Source: Termitomyces sp. T153
Lineage: Eukaryota; Basidiomycota; Agaricomycetes; Agaricales; Lyophyllaceae
Assembly (NCBI GenBank): GCA_018296165.2
Contig: JACKQL020000086.1
Coordinates: forward strand, 62,001 to 126,000
Reading direction: 5' to 3'
DNA: 64,000 bases
Shown: in pieces, positions 44,180-55,386 of the stretch
Numbering within the stretch: position 1 is the first letter of the stretch
Layout of the letters: each line of letters opens with the position of its first letter
Notes under the pieces: generated by a model
What the model saw: only the letters and a program-made list of their open reading frames with translations
Told to the model about the DNA's origin: nothing
The model's database searches: none
Made by a program: the position numbers and the translations under genes

Positions 44180-44700
44180 ACGGCAACAAGTGCAGCGCTC
44201 GAGGTCAAACGATGAATATTAGTGACGTACATTAAGTATTCTGCTGGCGCTCCATCGATAAGCCCCAGTGCTAAATCAGAGTTTAGGTGTGCTTATACTC
44301 TCTCGATCTCCGCTATGATTGCCTGGTTCTGCTGCAGAATTTCGGTCAGCCGACAGACCGACAATGGTCCACTGGCAGAACTACCTAATGCATCTAATTT
44401 CCGCTTGACATTGTTGATTTGCTCGCCGATCATGCTCTTGCGCTGTGCTCCAAGAATTACTGCAGAGGTTGTGCTGCCTGATGGTGTCGAGGGTCATGCA
44501 TCTTGGTACGTCTCGTTGATTTCCAATGGAAGTGAAGGTAGCCCCTCTGTGGTTCTGACCTCGTTAATTGGATTGGCGGGGGAAGAGGGTGTAAACAGTT
44601 TCATAATTGGATGTCACGGCCTAGGTTCTTGTATGGTCATTGGAATATCCATGCATGCTCGCCCTCTACGATGCCACTTTGAGGGAGGAGTAACGTAATT
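44180..44700 (-). pseudogene. Broken copy of the 3' end of the gene at 40155
   Basis: The sequence follows 40160-40695 closely: CTCGA(A/G)GTCAAACGATGAATAT, GATTGCCTGGTTCTGCTGCA, TTGCTCGCCGATCATGCTC and ATTGGATGTC. It covers the cytoplasmic tail up to just after the transmembrane segment, with stops and indels. Ser/Thr-rich frames at about 45011-45211 could be a remnant of the stalk. No intact frame remains. Confidence 0.8.
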
Positions 44701-47700
44701 TCAATAATTCAAATCAAGGTGGACATCGAACTATCTATTCACAAAGGCAGTCCTTATACGAATGAAGACAATATACACATACGTGCATGTTTCCGTGAGT
44801 GGTTCAGACCAAAGATTCGCCAGGTTCGGTTTAGACTGGCGACCGCCTCCGCAATCATCTCACCATCGTCGATGAGCCAATGGAGTACGACTGAGTTTCT
44901 AGACCGCGTGAAGAACACGAGTGACCAGCATTCCAAGGCTGCTTGATGACCTCGGGTTCTTTGTGTGGTAGCCGGAATTAACTGAGGTCGAAGGGAAGCA
45001 AGATCAGCGGTTAGTACGTACATGATCCGTCACTCGGTGAAGATTTGAGCGGAGGATTCCTAGAGGGCGGCCGTACCGCTGAGGTTGTGGATTGCGTGTT
45101 CGTACTTGGAGCGTGCGTGAGCTCAGAACTGTCATTTAAGGAAGGTGTTAAATAACTATACGAGTGGCTGAAGAGGGTGCATGTCCTGTACGGGTGCGAA
45201 GACGCGGACACGTCACAATGTATCGTCCCACTAAATCACTGCGCCACGATGTTTCTGCTGCACCTGAATCATGCCACGCCACAAAGCTCGGTTTTATCCT
45301 CTCCTCTACGACGCTCTGCCGTCAACTCGGATGACTACACCCACCAATCTTCACCGAACCTCCTATTATCCTCTTTCAAACGTTTCTAATTCATCCTCCG
45401 ATGCACCGTATGCACTTACCAGTTCCTGTTCGATATGCTCTATGACGGTGTTCATGCTCCCATCTCTCGAACCAAGGAATGTCGTATTGCAGAATTTGAC
45501 ATGGGTTGGTTGAGACGAGTACTTCGGGTCTGACTTTGGGAGAGGCAGAGCAGGCGCTTACGAAAGCTGTGAGTAGTCAGTGCATTTCTACCACTTTGTC
45601 TCATTTCTCTGCTCATCTAGCTCATGATATCACAGAGGGTAAATTGATTTATAGCCTCATCTGATATCCGTTAAGTTTCCTCTCTTCTAGCACTCCGTCC
45701 TGTACACGTTACACCTCACCATTCTCTCCATGCGCCTCGCTTACCATCACGACAAAATTCGGAAGTCACCATATCCAGTCTTCGCCGTCTACTTATCATA
45801 CTCGATTCATTCTCCCAAAAGGTACAGGAGATGACATTCGTCTCGCCAGGATGAAGGCTGACTTGATATGCGAGCTAACATCTGTACGTCAACTCCATTT
45901 TGTTTATTCTTTTCCTAAACCTAATTATCGCTCCTCCCGAATAAGATAAAGATAAGTATCATGCGCTCCGACTTCACACTCTCACGAATCATCCTCGACA
46001 TGCTTGCTTCCTGTCTATACACACGTTCCCTTCTGGAGATGTATGCCGCACGCGTAACGTTGCCCCACGCACAGCTCGCACATGTGGAAGGAGGGAAGGA
46101 GAGGGTGAGGTGTTAGTGTTGCTGTGCATAATGAAAATGGAGGGGCGATAGATGAGTGAGTGGGACGTGCGAGGATTAGCGTTAGTATGTATATTGTTCG
46201 TCTTCGTGGCCATTTCAATGATGAACCCTCACGGTCACCATATATATGGCGCCTTTGCGGTGACGGCAAAGATGAAAACGAGCTAAAATCTTCGGCAACA
46301 AGTCATTTATGATTGTGTAACAGATGAGAAGGGTCCATCATAATCAAGACAGGAGCGTCTACGACATGTCGTCGTTCAATGATCCTGGATTCCTCGCGCT
46401 GCACAGGTGAGTTGCCTTTCCACATAATCTGAAAAATGTGTACAGCACCTCAAATCAGCATGTGCCCACGTATACGACTCTTATTTCAGGACAATTCATC
46501 TTTCTTTGCTGTTGATGCTCAACTGACTGTTTATGTAGTTCATACCGACAAGTCAATCGGGCTGCCTTGTCTATAAAGAGATACAGCGTTCATTCGGAGA
46601 ACTTCAACCGTCCTATACATGTCCATGTAGACCCCATTTTGTATCCTCGGTCATTTCCGAATATGTTTTCTGTCGACAGAAAGATGAGTTTGAGTTTGGT
46701 AGCTCTGTTTAGTGCATCACTGGGTGCAATGCGAGATTATATCGATACAAAAGGAGTTCATTCGAATTGTCCATGTCTTTGCTCTCCCACGCAATCAACA
46801 GACAGGCTCATTCTCGTGACTTTTCTGAAGACACTTAGTCCGGATGCAAACTATTAAAAGTCGGCGTACGTACCTCTTTCATCGCTCCGACGCGACACCC
46901 GTCCTTCAAATTCTCAACATTTTGGACATTCATGTCCCCTACACGAGGATTGATATCATTCTTTACCTGTGGCAAGAAAGAAAGATAGTTGTCGCAAGCG
47001 GTGTATCAAATGGAAAGGCTGTACCTCGTCCTCGGTGTCCTTCAGACTCGGATGGTTCGGTTCACTGTTTTTGTTCATTCGATACACCATTTGATTGATG
47101 TGTTCGATTATACCGGGGCTGCTTATAACGCGGATGAGACGACGAAAGAAGAACATGGCAAGTTCGGTCTCTGTGGGATGTCGAAGCCCGTGTCCTAATA
47201 TTATCAAGTCTTTTGTAATGGGTTCGAGCAGTCGTCAGATCAAAGAGATGACATCTCAATTTCCGCAACCGTGTACAAAATACGTAGTTTCCAATGAGTT
47301 CGCCGCAGAGAACACCCGGCGTCGGAAATGCGTTGAAATGAGGAACCACAAAGCCCTGCGTGGAAATCCAGGAATTTCTCACTGATCGGCGGGCTCCTCC
47401 ATATATTTCCCAGAGCTTGCAAGGGTATAAAGGTCGTAAAACCAAATCCAGAGGAGGTATACCAACTGGCGCGTACTACAGAATCATTGTATAAGTCGAG
47501 ACTCTCCGAGAAAAAAATGAGAGTGATGGTCAAAGAGATCTGCATCCAAAATCTGACCTTCTATCGGTAACTTCTCAGCGAGTACCCCAGCAGTTCGTAT
47601 CTGATGTGACTTGTCGTCAAAGGAATATTTCAGCCACTGAGCCAACTTGTCGGAGTCTCACGCTATTCTCTGTTAGGAAGCATTTTGTTACCTTGTTTCA

Positions 47701-48487
47701 GACGAATTGTATCTGGAAACAGCTCAAGTTCATAACGGGCTTCCAACACCAAAGGATCGAAGTGTGGGCACAAAAGACGAGGTCCCGCGAGGATTTGACA
47801 ATCCATATTATGCAGACACTCCTGCATCGTCCAGACTGCTCAAAATGCACACAATGATATACATTGACATGATGTCACCTAAATCTCATTTGCGTTTACA
47901 TCTTCAGACATCCGCGTCTGACGAGATCCCATACCGCCAAAGCTTTTGGTAAATAAAAAGTCTCGAGTGCGGCCAACAGTACATCTGATATTAAGGCAAC
48001 TTCCATGACAAAAACACGACATGCTTACTCCACATGATTGAACCCCGTTCAGACTCACACCTGTCTCCTCTAATGCCAACCTTGCCTTCTCACGTCCCGT
48101 CCTCTCCAGGTGAATACCAGAGGCTATGAGTCGCAAATTTCAAGTCAGCCAGTGTGCCTCACAAAGCACTTGGAGACAAAGACGTACCTGGCTCTCCAGA
48201 CGAGTCCGTCAAACCATACAAGAGCTCCTTCCATTCCTTGCCTTTCTAGTTTCCGTTACTAGGGGCACGATCAGCATTTCATGGACACCGCAACCCCCTT
48301 ATCTTCTTCGCCTTCTCACGAGAATCAACTTGAACATTGATCGCTTGTGTCCTGTTCTGTTCTGCACTATGATGCGTGCGTCATTGACCTGTCAAGATAA
48401 CTTCGGGAAAAAGCCAATTTCGAGACTCCTCGTCACCACCCCTACAATCCACCCCTATTTCATCATCCGCCTGCACGTTTTCTATCT
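44701..48487. other. Long interval without a recognised gene
   Basis: CpG is normal, so this is host-type DNA. Several short open frames exist on both strands, for example 47545-47240 minus and 47707-47952 plus; the latter has NPYYADTPASS just after a TTGTTTCAG acceptor-like site. None gives a domain or splice model I trust. One or more rapidly evolving or small genes may be present. Confidence 0.4.
48448..48485 (+). repeat. Upstream echo of the 249-bp coding repeat
   Basis: ATCCACCCCTATTTCATCATCC and the following GCCTGCACG closely resemble 49006-49040 and 49266-49295, which lie inside the repeat units of the downstream gene. Confidence 0.55.
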
Positions 48488-48488
48488 C

Positions 48489-48496
48489 TATATAAG
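48489..48496 (+). promoter_or_regulatory. TATA box, putative
   Basis: TATATAAG about 255 bp upstream of the ATG at 48751. Between them lies a CA-rich, pyrimidine-rich leader (ACAAACACAAACACAC, then CAACAATAAC before ATG), typical of fungal 5' UTRs. Confidence 0.5.
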
Positions 48497-48750
48497 TATA
48501 TGATGTTCATCCCACATCTCGTCAGCGTTTCTTCGCGTCTTCATAGCTGGTGTCTTGACCGTATCAAGAATCTGCGCCATATAACCCTTTTCAAGAAAAA
48601 AAGGGGCTCTTCAAAGCTTAAATCGGCGCTTAAATTACATCATCCACGCGTCGCAATTGCGCATAAATTCACACCCTCTCTCGTCAATTTACGCCTCACA
48701 AACACAAACACACTTAACAATTAACCACTACCATCACTTACAACAATAAC

Positions 48751-49689
48751 ATGACCCTATCCGAAAATACCACCACTTCCCCTCCCTCACCACCCTCGGC
48801 AACCGCAGCCCGCGCCGACCAGAAAGGTACGCAAATCTGTACTCTTCGCGAACGGCGTGGTGTCAAATGGCTCACCCACCTTGAGTCCTGTACGCCTACT
48901 GGAGGGGATGCTGATTCGTATCAGGGGTTGATACAGCCTAAAGGGCATCTACAACCTACAGTGATCAACATCCCGCGCAGGCGCCTCAGAAAACCTATCA
49001 CTATTATTCCTACCCCTATCTCATCATCCAACTGCACGCCTTCTGTGTTAGCGTACGTTAACCAGCAAGGTACGCAAATCCGTACTCTTCACGATAGCGA
49101 ACGGCGCGTCGTCGAATGGCTCACACGTCTGGAGTCGTGTACGCCCGCGGGAGGGAACACTGTCTCAGATCAGGGGTTGATGCAGCCTAAAGGGCATCTA
49201 CAACCCACGGTGATGAACATCCCGCGCAGGCGCTTCAGAGCGCCTGCGGCTGCACGCATCACTATTCCTACTCCTATATCATCCTCCGCGTGCACGTCCT
49301 CAATCTCCACCCCAGCTCACGAAACACAAAACCACTCTCGTACTCTTCATGATGAGCGCAGTGGTCGTACACTTTCCATTCATTTCGAGCGTATTGTTCA
49401 GGAGTTGATCAAGGGGTATGTGAGGCCTGAAGGGCAATTTTTGCAACCCCCCACGATGAAGAGAGGTGGGCGCGGTAAGAAGGCCTTTGTGCCTGTTCCA
49501 TCTCACGACTCGATGGCCCCTGATGTTGAGCTCAACAACGGTCAGAGCCCAGGCCTCTCTCGTGCTATAGGCAAGAGGCGTGCCGTCACGGTTGGGTGGT
49601 CCAAGCAGTGCGGGCCACAGCCTAAAGGGCATTTGGAACCTACCGTTTTTAACCTCCCACGGAGAAAACGTAACGTGTGTGGACTTTGA
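48751..49689 (+). CDS. Novel protein with an 83-residue internal repeat
   Basis: 312 aa, no intron, ATG in a good leader context. The protein contains two near-identical units with an 83-residue (249-bp) period: a GTQI(C/R)TL segment, then WLTHLESCTP or WLTRLESCTP, then QPKGHLQPTVINIPRRR or QPKGHLQPTVMNIPRRR, then IPTPISSS. A third, strongly diverged unit follows (HDERSGRTLS, EGQFLQPPTMK), and a truncated fourth ends the protein (QPKGHLEPTVFNLPRRK). The protein is basic, has no signal peptide or membrane segment, and the repeated NIPRRR tract could act in nuclear import or nucleic-acid binding; that is speculation. I recognise no family. The repeat drift is mostly in silent or conservative positions, which supports a translated gene. 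Confidence 0.72.
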   Translation: MTLSENTTTSPPSPPSATAARADQKGTQICTLRERRGVKWLTHLESCTPTGGDADSYQGLIQPKGHLQPTVINIPRRRLRKPITIIPTPISSSNCTPSVLAYVNQQGTQIRTLHDSERRVVEWLTRLESCTPAGGNTVSDQGLMQPKGHLQPTVMNIPRRRFRAPAAARITIPTPISSSACTSSISTPAHETQNHSRTLHDERSGRTLSIHFERIVQELIKGYVRPEGQFLQPPTMKRGGRGKKAFVPVPSHDSMAPDVELNNGQSPGLSRAIGKRRAVTVGWSKQCGPQPKGHLEPTVFNLPRRKRNVCGL

Positions 49690-50109
49690 TCCATCAATCT
49701 CTCGTCAAACTTACAACTTGACGGGCTGGGATGATCGATAGCTGGTTGTTTATAACGTTTTTAAAGAGCTGAACTGACCAATATAAAATGTATCGTTTTT
49801 CTAAATTCGAAAATCGTATGATCCTGGTCATATTTTTACTCAGGTTATTTAAGGAATTGAGAGAATGGACGCGTAAGTGAGCTTAGTGATAAGCACATTA
49901 CTCTGATTTTCTCCATCCTCTTTCTACCACGGGAATACTTGTGCATGGTCAACAATTTCATTCTTTACTTTTAGAGCTTGGATTTAACAAATCTATATTC
50001 ATACCATTTCCGTAGGTCATCAAAATATCGACAGGTTGTATTTAGCCATTTGGAGTATCGCACAAGGGGCAAGATAGTTACTTACGCAAGGCAAGTCATC
50101 CGCTTGCTC
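49690..50109. other. Intergenic, convergent 3' ends
   Basis: Lies between the 3' ends of two convergent genes. No further feature seen. Confidence 0.5.
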
Positions 50110-51826
50110 CTACACACTGTCATCTTGACATATCCACTCCCCACTCCATACACTCCTCTGTGGGTAGCGGCAATGGATCCTCTGCTCCCCCTCGAGAGAC
50201 ATCCCAAACACATAATCAGGCGCTCTACCTCCCTCTACCCATTCCACCATCGCAAGCAACACATTGTTCGCTGACGCATTCACCACGTTCGATGGAATAG
50301 TCGTTTGTCCGAAGAATCCGGCGCCGGGTCCGCCGATGCAGTGGTTCATACCGGGGATGAGAAAGAGGCGGTAGAAAGAGTCGAGGGAGGGCATGCGAAG
50401 GGTTCGGGAGATGAGGTTGTAGAGACGTTTGGAGTTACCTGAGGGGATGAGCTTCGATCGAGGAATCAAAGGTCATTTGAGCGATTCAGAACAGATGATA
50501 ATGATATTCTGCACACCTCGTCCCGTCGTCCATGGTACGTTAGGAACTTACCACCTCTGTCCCTGAATTCAGAGAAATTCCCGTCGAACGTTGAAATTCC
50601 ACCGGGATTCATGCTATCCGCTAGCGCTATGTCCTGGATCGAGAAGTTGCTGAAGTCGTAACTTGTGTCGTTGTAGATTGCATATTTGAACCAATCCTAG
50701 TCAATGAATTTGGTCATAAAGCAGATCGGAATGAGAGGGAGGGCTGACGTTGGAAAACGAAACGACCGTCCCGTTCAGGACTGACGCAGTGTTACCGTCG
50801 GCCTCGCATCCAGGATCGGGACGAGGGTACAACAATTGTCCCTCCACACCATAGAGAGGCTGGTATATCTTCCTTAAAGCTTCCACCTGAGCAATCGAGA
50901 GACACCCAGCGGTACCGTTCCCACTGCACAGGAGTGCTTCAGGACGAAAATCACAAGCATCCGGCTCTGTAATAATCCCATCTCTAACTCCATCGAGCTC
51001 GTCACACTGTGCCAGAATCTCCGCTGCAACCAGCTCCCACAGATCGGCCGAGATAAAGCTCGGGCTCGTGCTTGCGTTCGGCGCACCGATGTATCGTGCC
51101 AGCATTGCACCCAAACCAACGAGATGGTTCCAATCGGTCGCTGGAGCACCAGCTACGATGCCGTCAAAGTCCTCCGGAAACTTCAGTGCCGATTGTGTTC
51201 CCTGCCGACCACCAGTGGAACATCCGAGGTAGTACGATTTCTGGTGGGGAGATCCGTAGTATGCTTGTACTATTTGCTTGCCGATTAGTGTTGAGACGTG
51301 GATTGCGCGGAAGGCGAAGTCATTGATGACTTCGGGGTTGTTGAGGAACGTGTGACCGTCCATACCGTCGTGTCCGTTGTTTGACCCGATTGTGGCGAAG
51401 TGAAGAGAGGCTCCGTAATCCAGATTAGAATAGTCAATACCTGTGCTCGGGTTTTCATAGTCCGAAATCCTCAGATGAGGGGAAGAGAGAAAGCTCAAGA
51501 AACTTACATCCTCCAAGACCCCCATTTCCGACGGTAAGATACCGTCCATACCAAGTATCTGGCAACCATGCTTCTGCAAATACAGCTGATGTTGAAGTCG
51601 TGTTTACGACAAACTGAACGCGACAGATAGGAGATGAAACAGCGGCCTGTGATTGGCATACGCCCATGGTGGTGATAGTTCCTGCACTAGGTATATGTGA
51701 GGCGGAGATGATTGTTGTGTTCTCCAGCTGAAGACCAGATGCCAGAGCGGTACAGGTATCGCGAGGAAGGCCATGAGCCAGCGGAACGAAGAGGAGTGGG
51801 AAGTGATAGTATGGACGCAAGATCAT
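50110..51826 (-). CDS. Secreted tannase/feruloyl esterase family protein
   Basis: Four exons, 51826-51508, 51440-50749, 50696-50517 and 50451-50110, with GT..AG introns of 52-68 bp, give 510 aa. It begins with a hydrophobic N-terminal signal (LRPYYHFPLLFVPLAHGL). The family signature is present: the nucleophile serine in GCSTGGRQG, the Cys just before it and the Cys after the histidine in NHCIGGPG, the CS-D-HC arrangement in which a disulfide joins the catalytic Ser and His loops. The calcium-binding-type acidic stretch (CDELDGVRDGIITEPDACDF) is also as in the family. It should hydrolyse ester bonds of gallic or hydroxycinnamic acids in plant polymers outside the cell; the exact substrate cannot be read from sequence. 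Confidence 0.92.
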
Positions 51827-51890
51827 CGGAGCTAGTTCAAGGCTTAGCTGTGCTGGAGTACAAGCCTGAATACGTCAAGTGAGCAATCGC

Positions 51891-51900
51891 GTAATATATA
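51891..51900 (-). promoter_or_regulatory. TATA box of the tannase-family gene, putative
   Basis: TATATATTAC on the minus strand, 65-75 bp upstream of the ATG at 51826. Confidence 0.55.
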
Positions 51901-52917
51901 CGAAACTGAGCGGATTTGCTCCGCCGTATCAGTATTGGTGATTCAAAATCTGAACTCGCCCCTATGGAGATTCATGATGACTACTTGACTAGCCAGCTGT
52001 ACTTCCTTTTACTAGCCTCCATTTCTGTCGGACCTTCTCAAACTGTGTTTCGCTTTGCGTCTCTAGCCTCGAGGGAAACATGGTATATCTGTTAATCCTT
52101 ATGTTTTATATCCTTCGGAAATAAGGGTAAATATGGAAGATATGTGACTTGCGGTTTGTCATTTCTGAAGTACTTGAAAGGCTGAACGCGTTTGGATGTT
52201 GATGATTGTTATGCAATAACCGGTAATTGCCGGTAATATTCTAAAAGTGCGACATATTACTAAAATAACTGGAATAATGAATGTTACTCAATCGGTTTCG
52301 TAAGACGTGCCACATTAGATACATCAGACTCTTCTTTTCATCATTCCTTGATATTTTGACATCCGGTCCTTCCAAATTTATTGTGCGCAAGGAAGTCAGG
52401 TGATCCTTGAAAATTAAATCTCCGCAATGCCCGCCTTTTGAGTGTGCAACGCTGATGAGGTACTCATTCTACGGAGTTAAGTATACGGTGTCCAGTGGCC
52501 GTCACAGTCCGTTGAATATGTGGCGCGACTATTCTCAGTGAGCATAGATGCTGCAAGTCAGTGTATATACGGGAGTCATTGCTAAAACTCGTCCCGAGTG
52601 CCAGAGTCCCCCCACACGTTGTCTAGTTCTACGCCGACCCTGGTGCTTATTGAGTGGGCACGTTCGCTTGCGAATTACTCAAATTTTCACCCTTCCAAGC
52701 CAACGGACTCGAACTTCCATTTCTTCTAGGCTTAAACTGTCTTCTTTAGCTCTCTGGCTCTTGTGCAATGCACAAAACCCCTCATGGCAGGAGAACGTCA
52801 TCCAAGACTACGTTCACGGGCATCAGAAGACTCAGATATGGCATCAGCCCCGCGCATTCTCGTAACACTAGAGCTCTAACTTCACCACAAGTCACGTTGT
52901 TGTTCCTTCTTTCCTTC
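51901..52917. other. No gene recognised
   Basis: AT-rich upstream region. The frames seen are short and without domains. Confidence 0.45.
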
Positions 52918-52992
52918 TCTTATACTGTGCGTGTTTCTCGGATCTTATACTGTGCGTGTTTCTCGGATCTTATACTGTGCGTGTTTCTCGGA
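52918..52992. repeat. 25-bp tandem repeat, three exact units
   Basis: TCTTATACTGTGCGTGTTTC followed by TCGGA, three times without a mismatch. Exactness suggests recent expansion. Confidence 0.92.
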
Positions 52993-53692
52993 TGTTAGAA
53001 GACGGTTCTTATCAATATTCCTACCTTATTGAGAAGTCACTTCGGTAATCGATATTACTCGGCCTCGCATCCACCGCGACACTGTATTTGTACAAAACCC
53101 GTCAATAGCACCACCGCCAATGATAACTTGAGCAGAAATTCCTAGAGAAATAAGCACCCACTACCGGTCAAAACCTTCGGTTATGCATCACGGATGGTGA
53201 GAAAGGGTCTACAGCTCGGAACTCATTGAACATCTTCACTTGTACGATTGGACCTAAGTCCTGATCAATGGCATTTTCTCCAAGCGCCTTCTGAGGCTGT
53301 TCGATCAGGCTTCCCAGGAACATGATTGTTGGAAGGTGGCCTGGCTATAAGGACGGGTGGGGCTCAGAGAGCGGTGATACAGGATGCAACAGATACTGGG
53401 GTGGAGATGAATAGCAAAGGTTCTAGTTTGAGATTTCACGCTCCATACCCCCTCACACCCCGCTCATGCCCACCCCCTACACACCACCCTATCACATAGA
53501 TTTCAAGTCAATCGAACGGTCTAGTTTATTTCTCGAGAGCCTGCAAGACCTTTTTTTCAAACACCCCAGCGACTCCGACCTGGTATAGTTAATTTTGTTG
53601 CTTTGAATTAGTGTATTCATGACATGGCACCACAGGTGAAATACTCGGTATTGATATGAAGAAGGCCAACTTGCTGGACTTGTCAAAACTAC
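52993..53692. other. No gene recognised
   Basis: A short stretch near 53085-53120 (TTTGTACAAA, then CACCACCGCC) resembles 54030-54080, hinting at further duplicated pieces. No frame is assignable. Confidence 0.35.
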
Positions 53693-53890
53693 GCACTGTC
53701 ATATTGACATATTTCTACTCTAAATACTCCTCTGCGTGTATCGACAAGGGATCCTCTGCTTCCCATCGAAACACATTATCAGGGGGTACAACTCCCTCTT
53801 CCTAATCCACGATCATGAGCAATGCAGCGTGTATCGAAGCGCTCACCACGTTTGATGCGATAGTAACAATCGTAACTCGAATCGTCGAAA
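53693..53890 (-). pseudogene. Fragment copy of the 3' end of the tannase gene
   Basis: CACTGTCATATTGACATAT, then GATCCTCTGCTTCCC, ACACATTATCAGG and TCACCACGTTTGATG track 50103-50300 of the intact gene in the same order. Only the last ~60 codons are represented and they are broken. Confidence 0.75.
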
Positions 53891-55200
53891 TCATCTGGGT
53901 AACACGTTGCTGTTGCTACTTCCCTACTTCTCTTTCATTTTTCCCGTTCCTTTCTTCAAGCATCGTAAGACGACTCATTCCTATCATGGAATTGAGAAGT
54001 TGTTTGGGTGACTTCTATCTCAATCAGCCTGGCGGTCCACCGTACTTGTACAAATTTGCCATCGACTCCACCGCCGACGGCAGCTCCAGCGGATATTTAC
54101 CTACCCTGCCACTGCTCACTGTATCAAAAATTTTGCTTATGCAAATTGCCAGCAAGGGTCTACAATTCCAAATTGACTGAATAACTTGCGGTTTCGAGCC
54201 ATTGTTGAAACTTCTTCAGGTCTCTGGATGTTCTGAAAGGCTATCTTGGGACATGATTTTGGGAAGAGGGTCTATGCCGAGCTTCACGATGTGGTTGGCC
54301 TTCCGTTACCAAGCCAGATAGGGGCTTCACCTCCCGAAATACCAAATAAGATCTAACTTTCCGCAACTGTGCCTCTAGTATCGGAGTGGGCAAGAAGTTC
54401 GTAGTTCCATTACAAAACGTTTCGTAGGGCTATATGGGATTTAAAGGTGCAGTGATGCACCCCTATAGCAACTTTCTAGACCTGGTTTACTGTGAGTATT
54501 CTAGGTCAGTTGATGAAGAACAAAGTGTGACAATCCTGACTGTCTTTGGCTGAATCCATGTGCCAATCATAGCCTCGACAGCTCCCTCCCAGCCAGTCAG
54601 TGACTTTATCCCTAGCCAGAGCAACCAGAGCAAGGAGGTAGGATACACTAAGACCTTTGCCAAAAATGAGGGGAAAAAGTCAATGACAAAGCATACAAAG
54701 AAAAATGCCTTTAGTGATAAGGGAGAGGAAGAGAGGGGTGGAACAAATGAGGATGCATCAGGACTAGCTGTTACAGGAGCTAAAAGTGGTATGTTATGCA
54801 TTATCATATTGCAATGCAGTTGTCACTCACTGGGAGTAGACCAGGAGATGCAACAGCTCCCTCTTCTGGTGATGCATTGGTTCAAATATCTGGTGATGCA
54901 TTAGCTGACTCCTGTCAGGGGACTTCCATTTTCCACCTCTGCAACTTGTTCCAGCATCTCCACAGCTTGTTCAATGTCTCTGAGGCTCATTCCAGAAACC
55001 CAGAGATCTCTGTACACCTGCAGAACTTTCCATATTACCTCACCAATCATTGTCCTAGGGTTAGAATTAGCTCCAGCTTTCTTTACAGTAGTTCCCACAC
55101 CTCTGCTGTCTACTGATGTGCCACACCAAGCAGTGGGGATCCTTAGACTTGTACCCTTCAGATTCCCCTCTGCTAGGTGATTAGTTACTGATTGTATTGT
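53891..55200. other. Transition into CpG-poor transposon DNA
   Basis: 53891-54480 is host-like without a gene. From about 54540 CpG disappears. Lys/Glu-rich frames at 54560-54790 and a minus-strand frame at 55203-54901 (MIGEVIWKVLQVYRDLWV) look like former transposon coding sequence that I cannot assign. Confidence 0.4.
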
Positions 55201-55386
55201 CATCTACTTGCTAATCTACTTTGGATTGCCCTCTGCTAGCTGCATGACTCAGATTCACTGCTCCAGAGGTTCCCCTTACAGCAGAACAAGTCTCCTAAAA
55301 CTGGTCTGGAAGCCCCTAATAGCCACAAGAAACCTCCAAGCCTTTATCTGTTGCTTCCCCACTAGGATTAAGCACTGCAGAGTTCT

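Noticed and set aside
49300..49632. 110-codon minus-strand frame
   Set aside because: Antisense to the repeat protein, whose plus-strand frame covers all repeat units.
52918..52992. CRISPR array
   Set aside because: Three exact units without spacers in a fungal genome; a plain tandem repeat.
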